A DNA stretch of 64,000 nucleotides from Hyphomicrobiales bacterium (lineage in GTDB: Bacteria; Pseudomonadota; Alphaproteobacteria; Rhizobiales; Rhizobiaceae). The stretch is taken from assembly GCA_900469625.1 (NCBI GenBank), contig UBXV01000007.1:1-64000 (forward strand), read 5' to 3'. Within the stretch, counting starts at the first letter, position 1. Each line of letters begins with the position of its first letter. Shown piece after piece: positions 8,224 to 17,109 of the stretch. The translations under genes and the position numbers were made by a program. The notes under the pieces are model-generated. The model was not told the origin of the DNA. It made no database searches and saw only the letters and a program-made list of their open reading frames with translations.

Positions 8224-9321
8224 TCAGGCTTCGATCTGGACGTCCCCGAGCGGCCGCGAGCAGCAGGCGAGGATGTAACCCTCATCGATTTCGTCGTCGA
8301 GAATGCCGCCATTGTGGTTCATCTCGACCTCTCCCGCGACCTTCATCACCCGGCACGTGCCGCAGATGCCGCCCTCGCAGGCAGCCCCGATCCGCACACC
8401 ATTGGCGCGCGCCGCCTGCAAGATCGTCTGGCCGGGCTTGGCCTCGATCTCCTTGCCGCTCATGGTGAACACCACCCTGGCGCCCTGGGCCTCGCCGTCT
8501 GATGCTGCTCCTGCCCTGACCGCGATCTCCTCGGCGGCCGGCGCTGCCGCCGGCTGGAAGCTTTCCTCATGGTAGCGGCTCATGTCGAAACCGGCCGCCT
8601 TCAACAGCTCGCGCACGCCACGCATGAACGGCTCCGGACCGCAGCAGAACACTGTGCGCTCCATGAAGTCGGGCGCAAGCAGCGGCAGCTTGGCGCCGTC
8701 GATGCGGCCACGCAGCCCATGCCATCCATGCCGGGCCTCATGTCCCTCGACCACGAAGCCAAGGTTCAGCCCGGACATCTGGCGGGCCAGCACTTCCAGT
8801 TCCGAGCGGAACAGAAGGTCGTCCGGCCGGCGGGCGCAGGAGATGAAGGTGACGTCGGTCTCGGGAATGCAGTCGGCCATCCAGCGCGTCATCGACATCA
8901 TCGGCGTGACGCCGGAGCCCGCCGAGATGAACAGATACTTGTCGCCGGGATGGCGCACGAAGCTGAAGTCGCCGAGCGGTCCGAAAGCCTTCAGCCGCAT
9001 GCCGGGTTTCAGGTGATCGAACATCCAGCGCGTGCCGATGCTGTCGGCCTGTGCCTTGACGGTGACGGCGATCGACAGCGGCCGCGAGGGCGTTGACGAC
9101 AGCGTGTAGGTGCGCATCACCGGCTCGTCGTCCGCCACCGGCAGTTCGAGCGTGACGAACTGGCCGGGCAGATAGCGAAACCATGAAGGCTTCTCGGCGC
9201 GGAACGTAAAGGTCATCACATCGGCGGTCTCGACGACCACCGATGTGCATTCGAGCATGTTCTGCCGGTCGATCCAGACGTGCAGCTCGTCGAAGTGATG
9301 GAAGGAGGATGCCATCTGCAT
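8224..9321 (-). CDS. gbcB: Glycine betaine demethylase reductase subunit (FAD, [2Fe-2S])
   Basis: Electron-transfer partner of the Rieske oxygenase encoded just upstream; passes electrons from NAD(P)H through FAD and a plant-type [2Fe-2S] centre. The 365 residues hold a ferredoxin-reductase FAD domain (RTYTLSS at about 90), an NAD-binding domain (SAGSGVTPMM at about 134) and a C-terminal ferredoxin domain with ligands in CEGGICGTC at about 316-324 and a fourth Cys near 353 (LACCS). The start is ATG 9321, one base after the gbcA stop, or ATG 9315; either way the genes are translationally linked. The layout equals GbcB of Pseudomonas, but similar reductases serve stachydrine or carnitine demethylases, so the name rests on the partner. 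Confidence 0.85.
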   Translation of the reverse strand: MQMASSFHHFDELHVWIDRQNMLECTSVVVETADVMTFTFRAEKPSWFRYLPGQFVTLELPVADDEPVMRTYTLSSTPSRPLSIAVTVKAQADSIGTRWMFDHLKPGMRLKAFGPLGDFSFVRHPGDKYLFISAGSGVTPMMSMTRWMADCIPETDVTFISCARRPDDLLFRSELEVLARQMSGLNLGFVVEGHEARHGWHGLRGRIDGAKLPLLAPDFMERTVFCCGPEPFMRGVRELLKAAGFDMSRYHEESFQPAAAPAAEEIAVRAGAASDGEAQGARVVFTMSGKEIEAKPGQTILQAARANGVRIGAACEGGICGTCRVMKVAGEVEMNHNGGILDDEIDEGYILACCSRPLGDVQIEA

Positions 9322-9322
9322 G

Positions 9323-10567
9323 TCAGGCGACCCTGAAGAGCGGCATGGCGTCGCCCTGCAGGCGCTGTTCCATGAAGTTGCAGTACCACTCGACGAACTG
9401 CATCACGCCGCCTTCATGATCGGGCGAATAGGGCCCCGGCTGATAGGCCGGCGAGCGAATGCCGAAGGCGTTTTCCTCGACGATCTGGCGATCCTGGTCG
9501 TTGGTCTCGGTCCAGACGTGGGTCAATTCTTCCAGATCGTAGTCGACGCCTTCGACCGCGTCCTTGTTGACGAGCCACTTGGTCGTCACCTGCGTCAATT
9601 CAGGCCCGAGCGGCAGGACGCGGAAGGTGATGGCATGGTCGGCGAGCACATGGTTCCATGTCGATGGGTAGTGGAACAGGAGCAGCGTGCCGATATGCTT
9701 CTGGCTGACATCAGCCGACAGTTGCCGACGTACGGCGCGCGCGCCGGACATGGTGTAGCTCTCGGCGTCGTCGATCAACGGCATGCGCGCCGAGCGGAAC
9801 TGGCCGCTCTCGGACATGCGGAACTCGCTTGGCAGCCCCGTCGCCTCGCATTTGGCCCAGTGGGCGGCGATGACAGGATCATCCTTGGCGCCCTGCACGC
9901 CCGTTGCCGACGGGGCCTCCGGATAGGTGCGGCAAAGCTCGGGATGGTTGGCGGCGCAATGGTAGCATTCGCGGTTGTTTTCCCAGACGAGCTTCCAGTT
10001 GCCCTTCTCGATGATCGTGCTTTCGAAGGCGACCTTTGTCTCGCCGAGACGATGCGGCGCCAGATAGGGCGCAACCATGTCGCGGAACGGGCCGAAATCC
10101 ATCGGCTTTTCGGACAGGTTGATGAAGATGTAGCCGCCGACGGTTTCGCAATGGATCGGCTTCAGGCTATGCGCGGCCTTGTCGAAATCCTCGCCCATCT
10201 GACGGGCAAAGAGCAGCGTGCCGTCGAGTTCGTAGGTCCACTGATGATAGGGACAGACGAGCTTGGCGGAAGCCCCCTTGTGTTGCGAGCAGACCCGCGA
10301 GCCGCGATGCCGGCAGGAATTGTGCAGGGCGCGGATCGTGCCCTGCCGGTCGCGCACGATGACGACGGGATAGTCGCCGACCTGGACGGTGAAATAGTTG
10401 CCGGCGCGCGGGATCTCGCAGTCGTGGCCGATGAACAGCCAGTCCTTGTACCAGATGCTTTCGAGATCCTGCCCGTAATAGTCGGGGTCGATGTAGAAGG
10501 CCCGGTCGAGGCTGTAGCCGTCGCGTCGACCCTTCAGCTTGCGGAGCATATCGCCCTTGATGTCCAT
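9323..10567 (-). CDS. gbcA: Rieske-type glycine betaine monooxygenase, oxygenase subunit
   Basis: Catalyses oxidative removal of a methyl group from glycine betaine, giving dimethylglycine and formaldehyde, with GbcB as reductase. The 414-residue product has the Rieske motif CRHRGSRV...CPYHQW at about residues 84-107 and the mononuclear-iron motif ENNRECYHCAANHPEL near 205. It also has the conserved stretches WLFIGHDCEIPRAGNYFTVQ and TKWLVNKDAVEGVDYD, which I recognise from Pseudomonas GbcA. The ATG at 10567 (MDIKGDML) follows GAGGACAGGAC; the same frame runs further upstream into the leader, but that part is RNA structure. The leader carries a cobalamin riboswitch whose terminal hairpin covers this ribosome site. 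Stachydrine demethylases are close relatives, so the substrate is probable rather than certain. Confidence 0.88.
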   Translation of the reverse strand: MDIKGDMLRKLKGRRDGYSLDRAFYIDPDYYGQDLESIWYKDWLFIGHDCEIPRAGNYFTVQVGDYPVVIVRDRQGTIRALHNSCRHRGSRVCSQHKGASAKLVCPYHQWTYELDGTLLFARQMGEDFDKAAHSLKPIHCETVGGYIFINLSEKPMDFGPFRDMVAPYLAPHRLGETKVAFESTIIEKGNWKLVWENNRECYHCAANHPELCRTYPEAPSATGVQGAKDDPVIAAHWAKCEATGLPSEFRMSESGQFRSARMPLIDDAESYTMSGARAVRRQLSADVSQKHIGTLLLFHYPSTWNHVLADHAITFRVLPLGPELTQVTTKWLVNKDAVEGVDYDLEELTHVWTETNDQDRQIVEENAFGIRSPAYQPGPYSPDHEGGVMQFVEWYCNFMEQRLQGDAMPLFRVA

Positions 10568-10605
10568 GTCCTGTCCTCGTTCGCCTTGTTTCGCGGAGGC
10601 AGGAC
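10568..10605 (-). promoter_or_regulatory. Ribosome-site sequestering hairpin of the cobalamin riboswitch
   Basis: On the minus strand GTCCTGCCTC (10605-10596) can pair with GAGGACAGGAC (10578-10568) with a single bulged A. The second arm is the Shine-Dalgarno and touches the gbcA ATG. There is no T-run after it, so it looks like a translational switch and not a terminator. Confidence 0.7.
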
Positions 10606-10688
10606 TGGAACCCGCGCAGGCGCATTGCCTGTGCGATGACGGCTCCGATCCGGCTGCCCGCCGCAACCCGTTACGGTCTGTTCGTGTC

Positions 10689-10855
10689 AAGGCTGGTTTC
10701 CGGGCTCAGGAGCTATCCGCAAGGACCAGCCCGGCGCCTTCCCGGACGGACCCGTCCAGTGGCTTTCTGCCGTGGCTTTCGCTCCACCACCGTTGCGGGG
10801 GCAGCGCCGGGTTTTGACCGGCTTCCCAATTCTCCGCCTTCCCTAAAAGGCGGCA
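10689..10855 (-). ncRNA. Cobalamin (B12) riboswitch, aptamer domain
   Basis: Reading on the minus strand, the hallmark elements come in order: GCTGCCCCCGCAACGGT (10805-10789), GGAGCGAAAGCCAC just after it, GCCACTG (10763-10757), GGGAAGGCG (10743-10735) and the B12 box GAGCCCGGAAACCAGCC (10707-10691). These match the cobalamin riboswitch family. A leader of about 120 bases separates it from the gbcA start and ends in a hairpin that covers the ribosome site. By family rule, adenosylcobalamin or related cobalamin binding lowers expression of the downstream genes. A riboswitch of this class on a betaine demethylase is unusual; cob, btu and metE-type genes are the common targets. Confidence 0.93.
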
Positions 10856-11191
10856 CCTTGAGTAGGCATATCTAATCGCGGAAGCCACCGTCGCAGCTGC
10901 CGGTTAACGACATCAGATTCCTGAAAGACGACACAGTGCATGCTGTGCCATAAACGCCTCGGCATCGATTATTTCCCCTTGCAAACAATCGGTTAGACGA
11001 AATTTTGGGCATCTGTCGCTTTTTCCGGCGATACCGGCGCGAAAGGGCCGTGCCTTCGTCGGTTTGCGACATGCCGTCCCCCACCGTGGTACCAGTTTCC
11101 CGGCCGCGGTCGAAATAGTCTCTTAACCATAATGCATTAGCGTCGCCTGACGGAGAAACCGGCAGAACCGGCAAACAGCGCATTGAAGTTC
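10856..11191. other. Divergent promoter region between gbcA leader and a hypothetical gene
   Basis: This 336-base stretch lies between the riboswitch 5' end and the plus-strand gene at 11192 and must hold the gbcAB promoter. A CtrA-like half-site TTAACCAT is present at 11124-11131. No further gene or stable RNA fold is evident. Confidence 0.45.
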
Positions 11192-11791
11192 ATGGCAAAG
11201 CTCAAATATTACGACGCCGCAGCCGAGAAGCTGCCCACGATCGCCGCGAAGACGGCGGTCCACACCGAATTCCTGCGCACCGGCCGTATCGAACGGCGAC
11301 AGTGGTCGCAACGCGAGCGGCGTTATCTGAGCTATGACGAAGTTGCCAATCGCACCGGCCACAAGCTGACGACCGCCGGCGAAACAACGCACAAGCGGAT
11401 GAACGGCTTCCATACCTCGATCCAGTTTCCCAAGATGATCTTCCACCGCACGCTCGCCGGGCGGCCGCATCTGGGCTACTGCCACGTGACGGCGGCGAGG
11501 ACACATCTCGCCCAATCCAAGGACGTCACCTGGTCTTTCTACTTCGCCAATTTCTTCTGCGACCTCGGCGACGAAAAACACTTCTTCGAACGCATCCAGA
11601 CCGGCTATTCGCGGATGTACTTCGCCGTCGCAATCGAACCCGACGCGCAGGAAGGACAGATGACGATCAACCGCAGCGTCAGCGACAACGGCCTCATCTT
11701 TCGCACCGATGATCCAAAGGTGGCGCTCAAGAACGTGCTGATGCTCGGTGCGCGCGACGAGGCGCTGCGGCGCATCATCCGCAGCCTCTGA
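11192..11791 (+). CDS. Conserved hypothetical protein (possibly DUF6656)
   Basis: A 199-residue soluble protein with no signal peptide or membrane helix. The ATG at 11192 (MAKLKYYDAA) is preferred; a TTG three codons upstream is the only other in-frame option and neither has a strong ribosome site. The sequence is basic with many aromatic residues (SFYFANFFCDLGDEKHFF around 112-130). Codon use matches its neighbours, so it is a real gene. It reminds me of a rhizobial family named DUF6656, but I cannot verify this and give no function. It is followed closely by tsaC on the same strand. Confidence 0.75.
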   Translation: MAKLKYYDAAAEKLPTIAAKTAVHTEFLRTGRIERRQWSQRERRYLSYDEVANRTGHKLTTAGETTHKRMNGFHTSIQFPKMIFHRTLAGRPHLGYCHVTAARTHLAQSKDVTWSFYFANFFCDLGDEKHFFERIQTGYSRMYFAVAIEPDAQEGQMTINRSVSDNGLIFRTDDPKVALKNVLMLGARDEALRRIIRSL

Positions 11792-11871
11792 GCGGCGGCG
11801 ACGCCTCCATAAAGAAAATCATTCTGTTTTCGCCGGCGCTCCTTTAAGGAAGCCACGGAAAGGGAAGCGAT

Positions 11872-12846
11872 ATGGCCGAAATCATCGATACACGGACCGA
11901 GCCGGAACGGGCGATCGAGCGCGCCTGCGCGGTTCTTGCCGAAGGCGAGCCCGTCGCCATCCCCACCGAGACGGTCTATGGCCTTGCGGCCGACGCCACC
12001 AATCCCGATGCCATCGGCCGCATCTACGAAATGAAGGGGCGTCCGCGCTTCAACCCGCTGATATCGCATGTGTCCGACATGGCGATGGCCGAAGCTCATG
12101 TGACGTTCGATCCCCTGTCCCGACAACTGGCAGAGGCATTCTGGCCCGGCCCACTAACGTTGATCCTGCCGCAGCGCGCCGCAAGCTCGGTCCATGCGCT
12201 TGCCTCGGCCGGCCTCGACACGCTGGGCATCCGCATGCCCGACGGCTTTTCGCGCCGGGTGATCGAGCGCTTCGGCCGCCCGCTCGCCGCCCCGAGCGCC
12301 AATACATCGGGCAAGATCAGCCCGACGAGCGCTGCCCATGTGGAGGCCGATCTCGGCCCCAGACTGAAGCTCATTCTCGACGCTGGCGCGGCGCAGATCG
12401 GCCTCGAGTCGACGATCATCAAGGTCGAGGGCGGCGCGCTTCGGCTCTTACGTCCCGGCGGTCTGGACGTATCCGACATCGAAAACCTGACAGGTCTTGC
12501 CGTCGCAAGGCCTGAGAGCGCCGGCGCGACGATCGAGGCTCCGGGCATGCTCGCCTCCCATTACGCGCCGGGTGCCGCTGTCCGGCTCGATGCCCGCGAC
12601 GTGCGCCCGGGAGAAGCCCTGATCCGCCTCGGCGGATCGGCGCTGCCCGGCGAGGAACAGGCAGCGCTCGTGCTCGATCTCAGCCCGACGGCCAACCTGC
12701 GCGAGGCGGCCGCCAATCTGTTCGACTATATGAAACGGGCGGATGCGAGCGGTGCTGCAACCATCGCCTTCGGCCCCATCCCGTCCGAAGGATTGGGAGA
12801 AGCGATCCTCGATCGGCTGCAGCGCGCCGCCGCTCCCAGAGACTGA
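11872..12846 (+). CDS. tsaC: L-threonylcarbamoyladenylate synthase, Sua5 type
   Basis: Makes threonylcarbamoyl-AMP from threonine, bicarbonate and ATP, the first step of the t6A37 modification of ANN-decoding tRNAs. The 324-residue product has the YrdC domain (about 10-200) with YEMKGRPRFNPL at about 50 and the LAAPSANTSGKISPT loop near 140, plus the C-terminal Sua5 domain (about 215-320) absent from short TsaC proteins. The start ATG follows GGGAAGCG. It precedes an FAD-linked oxidoreductase gene by 44 bases on the same strand, so the two may share a transcript. Confidence 0.93.
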   Translation: MAEIIDTRTEPERAIERACAVLAEGEPVAIPTETVYGLAADATNPDAIGRIYEMKGRPRFNPLISHVSDMAMAEAHVTFDPLSRQLAEAFWPGPLTLILPQRAASSVHALASAGLDTLGIRMPDGFSRRVIERFGRPLAAPSANTSGKISPTSAAHVEADLGPRLKLILDAGAAQIGLESTIIKVEGGALRLLRPGGLDVSDIENLTGLAVARPESAGATIEAPGMLASHYAPGAAVRLDARDVRPGEALIRLGGSALPGEEQAALVLDLSPTANLREAAANLFDYMKRADASGAATIAFGPIPSEGLGEAILDRLQRAAAPRD

Positions 12847-12890
12847 CCAGGATACCAGGCGCCTGCGGGCGCATTTGCGAAGGCAGGGCC

Positions 12891-14324
12891 ATGACTACGA
12901 CGCTCCCCTCTCCCGAACTGATCGCCTCCTTCATCGATATCGTCGGCAGCGCCAACGCGCTGACCAACCCGGCCGACCTTGTCCCCTACCTCGTGGAATC
13001 GCGCGGGCTCTACAAGGGCACGACACCGATGGTGCTTCGCCCCGGCACCGTCGATGAGGTGTCACGCATCATGAAGCTTGCGAGCGCCACCCGCACGGCA
13101 ATCGTGCCACAGGGCGGCAACACCGGACACGTGGCCGGACAGATCCCCCGCGAGGGCAAGGCCGACATCGTGCTGTCGCTGCAAAGACTGAACCGGATCC
13201 GAGATATCGACCCGATCGGCAATGTCATCGTGGCCGACGCCGGCTGCATCCTTGCAGACATCCAGAAGGCGGCGGAAGAGCACGACCGGCTGTTTCCGTT
13301 GTCGCTGGGCTCTGAAGGCTCGGCCCGCATCGGCGGCAACCTGTCGACCAATGCCGGCGGCACCGCCGTGCTTGCCTATGGCAACATGCGCCAGCTCTGC
13401 CTCGGCCTCGAGGTCGTGCTGCCGACCGGCGAGATCTGGGATGGGCTGAGGCGGCTGAAGAAGGACAATACCGGCTACGACCTTCGCGACCTGTTCATCG
13501 GCGCCGAAGGCACGCTCGGCGTCATCACCGGTGCCGTGCTCAAGATGTTTCCAAGGCCGCTCGGCCACCAGGTCGCCTTTGCCGGCGTCGGCAGTGTCGA
13601 GCATGCGCTTGCCCTCTTCGACAAGGCGTCGAGCCTTTGTGGTGCGGCACTCACCGGCTTCGAACTGATGCCGCGCCTCGGCGTCGAGTTCACGACCCGG
13701 CATATTCCCGGCGTGCGCGACCCGATGGCAACAGTTCACCCCTGGTACGCGCTGATCGACATTTCCACGTCCGATTCCGCCGAAAGCGCCGAGCGCATGG
13801 TGCATGAACTGCTGGAACAGGGCATCGCCGCCGGGCTGGTCGAGAACGCGGTGATCGCGACCAGCGAAGAACAGCGCAAGGCGCTGTGGCACATGCGCGA
13901 AAGCATGTCACCGGCGCAGAAGCCCGAAGGCGGCTCGATCAAGCATGACGTGTCGGTTCCGGTGTCGAGCATCCCTGCCTTCATGAAGGAGGCCGACGCC
14001 GCCGTCATCAAGGCGATACCGGGCGCGCGGATCTGCTCGTTCGGCCATATGGGCGACGGCAACATTCACTACAACATCTCGCAACCGGTCGGCGCCGACA
14101 AACAGGCCTTTCTCGATCGCTGGCGAGAGATCAACGCTATCGTTCACGGTATCGTCGCCAGTTACAACGGCTCGATCTCGGCCGAACACGGCATCGGGCA
14201 GTTGAAGCGCGACGAGCTTGCCGAGGTGCGCCCTGAAATCGAGATCGAGCTGATGCGCCGCATCAAGCACGCCTTCGATCCCGCCGGGATCATGAACCCC
14301 GACAAGGTGCTGCGGGCGGACTGA
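12891..14324 (+). CDS. FAD-linked oxidoreductase, D-2-hydroxyacid dehydrogenase type
   Basis: Cytosolic or membrane-attached flavoprotein of 477 residues from the VAO/PCMH family (GlcD, D-lactate dehydrogenase, D-2-hydroxyglutarate dehydrogenase). The FAD-binding PCMH domain shows VPQGGNTGHVAG at about 70-80, LSLGSEGSARIGGNLSTNAGG at about 138 and DLRDLFIGAEGTLGVITG at about 198. The C-terminal substrate domain holds HMGDGNIHYN near 385 and a final EHGIGQLKRDEL at about 431. These zinc/substrate motifs match D-2-hydroxyglutarate dehydrogenase-like enzymes best, but D-lactate cannot be excluded. It ends 10 bases from the convergent DUF1217 gene. Confidence 0.9.
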   Translation: MTTTLPSPELIASFIDIVGSANALTNPADLVPYLVESRGLYKGTTPMVLRPGTVDEVSRIMKLASATRTAIVPQGGNTGHVAGQIPREGKADIVLSLQRLNRIRDIDPIGNVIVADAGCILADIQKAAEEHDRLFPLSLGSEGSARIGGNLSTNAGGTAVLAYGNMRQLCLGLEVVLPTGEIWDGLRRLKKDNTGYDLRDLFIGAEGTLGVITGAVLKMFPRPLGHQVAFAGVGSVEHALALFDKASSLCGAALTGFELMPRLGVEFTTRHIPGVRDPMATVHPWYALIDISTSDSAESAERMVHELLEQGIAAGLVENAVIATSEEQRKALWHMRESMSPAQKPEGGSIKHDVSVPVSSIPAFMKEADAAVIKAIPGARICSFGHMGDGNIHYNISQPVGADKQAFLDRWREINAIVHGIVASYNGSISAEHGIGQLKRDELAEVRPEIEIELMRRIKHAFDPAGIMNPDKVLRAD

Positions 14325-14333
14325 TAGCCGCTT

Positions 14334-16784
14334 TTATCGGCCGCCGGCGCGCAACTGCGCCAGCGAGAAGAGGGCGTCAGCGCTGATGCCGCCGCCACCG
14401 CCGCCCGTCAGGATGGCGAGACCCGGATTGACGTCGGTGTTGTTCTCGACGTCATACAAGGCCGTGAAGCGCTTCATCAGCTTCTCGAGCTCCGCCGGGT
14501 CCTGAAGATCCTTGATGTCCATCAGGCGCTCGATATAGGCGGCCTGCGTCTCGATCTTGGCGCTCTTCAACCCTTCGGGCATGCTGTAGGCGGTTCGGAT
14601 GACCTGCATCAGCGCGTTGTCGGCGAGCAGGTCGTAGGGCGTGGTTATCTCCGGCGCCTTGCGCTTGAAATAGAGCGCCAGGCGGACACCGGCATTGTCC
14701 TCACCTTCGCTCTCCTCCAGCGTCTGATTGAGGTAGAGATCGAACGTCATGGTCAGACCGCGCCGCGTCTGGATCTGCCCGGCTTCGCCCGTAACGATCT
14801 TGCCGTCCTTGTCGAAGTTGAAACCGGAGACGATCTCGCGGTATTTCATGCCGTTCGGATCGGTGTTGATGAAACTCTTGCGATCGTTGAGGTCGGAGGT
14901 GAACATCTTCTTGAGGTAGTCGGTCGTCACGCTTTCCGGATCGATGCCGGCGCCGATCAGCACGATATCGACCAGCCGCTTGTCCTTGAGAAGATCGTCG
15001 AGCGTCTCGATCTTCTGGATCTGCGTCGTGTAGTATTTGCTTTCCTCTTCCGCCTTGGTCTTGGCGGCCTTCTTTTCGTCTTCCGTGCCGAAGCGCGACT
15101 TTTCGACGATGTAGGCCTTGGCCGTGTTGACGATGTCGGCCTCGTTCTGCGCCAGCTTGGGGGAACCGAGCGTCCCGTCCGGATTGAAATTGAAAGCCTT
15201 CACCAGCTTGACGTAGCGTTCGTCACGCAGGGAATTGGCATAGCTCGCCGGATTGTTGAGGTCACTGATCAGAACCTCCTTCAGCTTGCGCGGCGTCAGG
15301 CCTTCCTTTTCCAGACCGAAGGCACTCAGCACGAAGGAGCGCAGTTCGCTGTTGCCGACGAGATCGTCGACCGAGCTCATCGTCTTGATCTGCAGCTTGT
15401 AGCGGCTGATCTTGCCCTCGTCCGCTTCGTCGTCGGCGTCGTTGTAGTGGACCATGTAGCCGCTGGTGGTCGTATTGGTCTGTTCGGTCGTCTGGGCCTT
15501 GGTGCCGGCAGCCAGCGTCCCGTCCGGCTGAAAATTGAAGGCGGCATGCAGGGCCTTGTAGGCCTTGTTGTATTCACCGCCAAACTTGTTGACGTAGCTG
15601 TTCGGGTCGTTGATGTCGCTGGTGAGGATGTTTTCGATCGTCGCGTTCACCGCCGTGATGGGCAAGCCGAACGCCGTTCTGACGTAGTTCACCATGCGCG
15701 AGTCGGCGAGGAGTTCGGTTACGGTCGTAATCGAACCGATCTTCTGCTCGAAGTAATCCCGGTTGAGGACCGCTCCCGAAGGGGTCAGGCGCGGGCTGCT
15801 GAAGATGTATGCCTCGTTCAGCATCTTCTTCTTTTCGTCGGTAATCGCCTTGCCGCCCGCCGCCACGCTGCCATCCGCCTCGAAGTTGAAGGCGCCGTTC
15901 AGCTGCCGATAACGGTCGAGCATGGCGATCTGCCGGTCCAGCATGCTGAATTCCGTCGACAGCTGATTGATCATCGCATTCGACTCGCTACCCACCGGCG
16001 GCAGCTTGGTGTTGAGGTCGGCGATGGTGGCGTTGTTGGCGTCGATCTTCGCCTGGATCGCGGGCTTGTCGGCAGCCGGTGCCTCCGCAAGTTCCGCGGT
16101 CAGCTTGTTGTTGTCGTTCATCGCGATTGCGCGCGTGTCGAAATCGGTCAACGTCTTGCTGACTTCGGTGCGTCGGGTCTGCGCCGCGGTATGGGAATTG
16201 GTCAGGTCCGAAGGCTCGGCCGTCAGCGCGTAGCGGACCTGATCGTAGGAATAGTTGCGCGCATCGATGCCGAAGATGCCGAACGCGTATGAACGCAGGC
16301 GTTCGTTGCCAAGCAGTTGGTCGACGTCGGTGACCTGATCCATCGCCGCATTGAAATAGGCGTTGTCTCCTTTGAGCACAGTGTCGAGATTGGCGACCCG
16401 CTCGTTGTAGAGGCCGATCAGCGCATCCTGCTGGGCCGTCGTCTGCGCGGCCGCCGACGATGTGCTGAAGTTGAACGCCTGGGCGAACTTCTGATAGCGG
16501 TCATCCGTCAGGCGGTTGGCAAAGCTGTTGCTGTCCTTCAGGTCGCTTTCCAGCACCTGACGCATGAAGGCCTTGGCGTAGATCATGTCCTCGAGGCCAT
16601 GGGCCTTCATCGCATAGGAATACAGCCGATAATCGCCGAGGAACTCGTCGACCGTTTTCACGTTGCCGATGTTTTCCTTGTAGTATTCGGCCTCGCGCGC
16701 GACCAGCGGCCTTTGGGCGACCCGATCGAGGCTGGCCCTCAGGTCGCTCGTAATCCGGCTGTAGTTGAGATAGGTCGAAACCAT
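14334..16784 (-). CDS. DUF1217 multi-repeat protein, possibly flagellum-associated
   Basis: An 816-residue protein built from about six copies of a 60-70 residue unit, with no signal peptide. Each copy starts with LL/LVGN/ADxRL..Y...AFG and ends with SDLNDP.SYAN...Y.....AFNF, for example near residues 45-107, 160-200, 350-420, 465-535 and 590-665. This is the DUF1217 family, found mainly in rhizobia and often near flagellar genes; its function is not known. The ATG at 16784 (MVSTYLNYSRI) begins the conserved N-terminus, and the longer frame upstream has no matching features. No flagellar gene lies next to it here, so a motility role is only a guess. Acidic, low in cysteine, probably helical. 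Confidence 0.85.
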   Translation of the reverse strand: MVSTYLNYSRITSDLRASLDRVAQRPLVAREAEYYKENIGNVKTVDEFLGDYRLYSYAMKAHGLEDMIYAKAFMRQVLESDLKDSNSFANRLTDDRYQKFAQAFNFSTSSAAAQTTAQQDALIGLYNERVANLDTVLKGDNAYFNAAMDQVTDVDQLLGNERLRSYAFGIFGIDARNYSYDQVRYALTAEPSDLTNSHTAAQTRRTEVSKTLTDFDTRAIAMNDNNKLTAELAEAPAADKPAIQAKIDANNATIADLNTKLPPVGSESNAMINQLSTEFSMLDRQIAMLDRYRQLNGAFNFEADGSVAAGGKAITDEKKKMLNEAYIFSSPRLTPSGAVLNRDYFEQKIGSITTVTELLADSRMVNYVRTAFGLPITAVNATIENILTSDINDPNSYVNKFGGEYNKAYKALHAAFNFQPDGTLAAGTKAQTTEQTNTTTSGYMVHYNDADDEADEGKISRYKLQIKTMSSVDDLVGNSELRSFVLSAFGLEKEGLTPRKLKEVLISDLNNPASYANSLRDERYVKLVKAFNFNPDGTLGSPKLAQNEADIVNTAKAYIVEKSRFGTEDEKKAAKTKAEEESKYYTTQIQKIETLDDLLKDKRLVDIVLIGAGIDPESVTTDYLKKMFTSDLNDRKSFINTDPNGMKYREIVSGFNFDKDGKIVTGEAGQIQTRRGLTMTFDLYLNQTLEESEGEDNAGVRLALYFKRKAPEITTPYDLLADNALMQVIRTAYSMPEGLKSAKIETQAAYIERLMDIKDLQDPAELEKLMKRFTALYDVENNTDVNPGLAILTGGGGGGISADALFSLAQLRAGGR

Positions 16785-17109
16785 GACTGCTGCCCCGTCG
16801 CTTAACCGAGGGACAGGTCGCACCAATCCCCAAAACAGAATTCTGACACGGCATGATTGCACGACAGGCTTGTGTGTGGCTTTTCGCCGCCCGCGCCGGG
16901 CCATTGCCGAAAATGCGAGCGCCGCCGTTGACGAAACGGAAACCTTGGCCGGTCGGCTTTTGCTAACCATCGAAAAACGCAAAGTTTTCTTAACCGCGAT
17001 TTTTAAGTTGGCCGGAAGGAGGGCCGCCTATTCTCCAGCCCACAGAGGACGAAAAGTCCCGACGAGAAGACCGGAAACCGGCTCTCAAGGTAAAACAAGG
17101 GCGATTGAA
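16785..17109. other. Divergent promoter region
   Basis: This 325-base region lies between the divergent DUF1217 and DUF6101 genes. AT-rich patches occur at 16970-17010, including TTAACCGCGATTTTTAA, which is close to a CtrA site but has the wrong spacing (9 instead of 7). An AAGGGCG ribosome site precedes the gene at 17110. Nothing else recognised. Confidence 0.4.

Noticed and set aside
16991-17007. CtrA site in the DUF1217/DUF6101 promoter region
   Set aside because: TTAA repeats are nine bases apart instead of the required seven.
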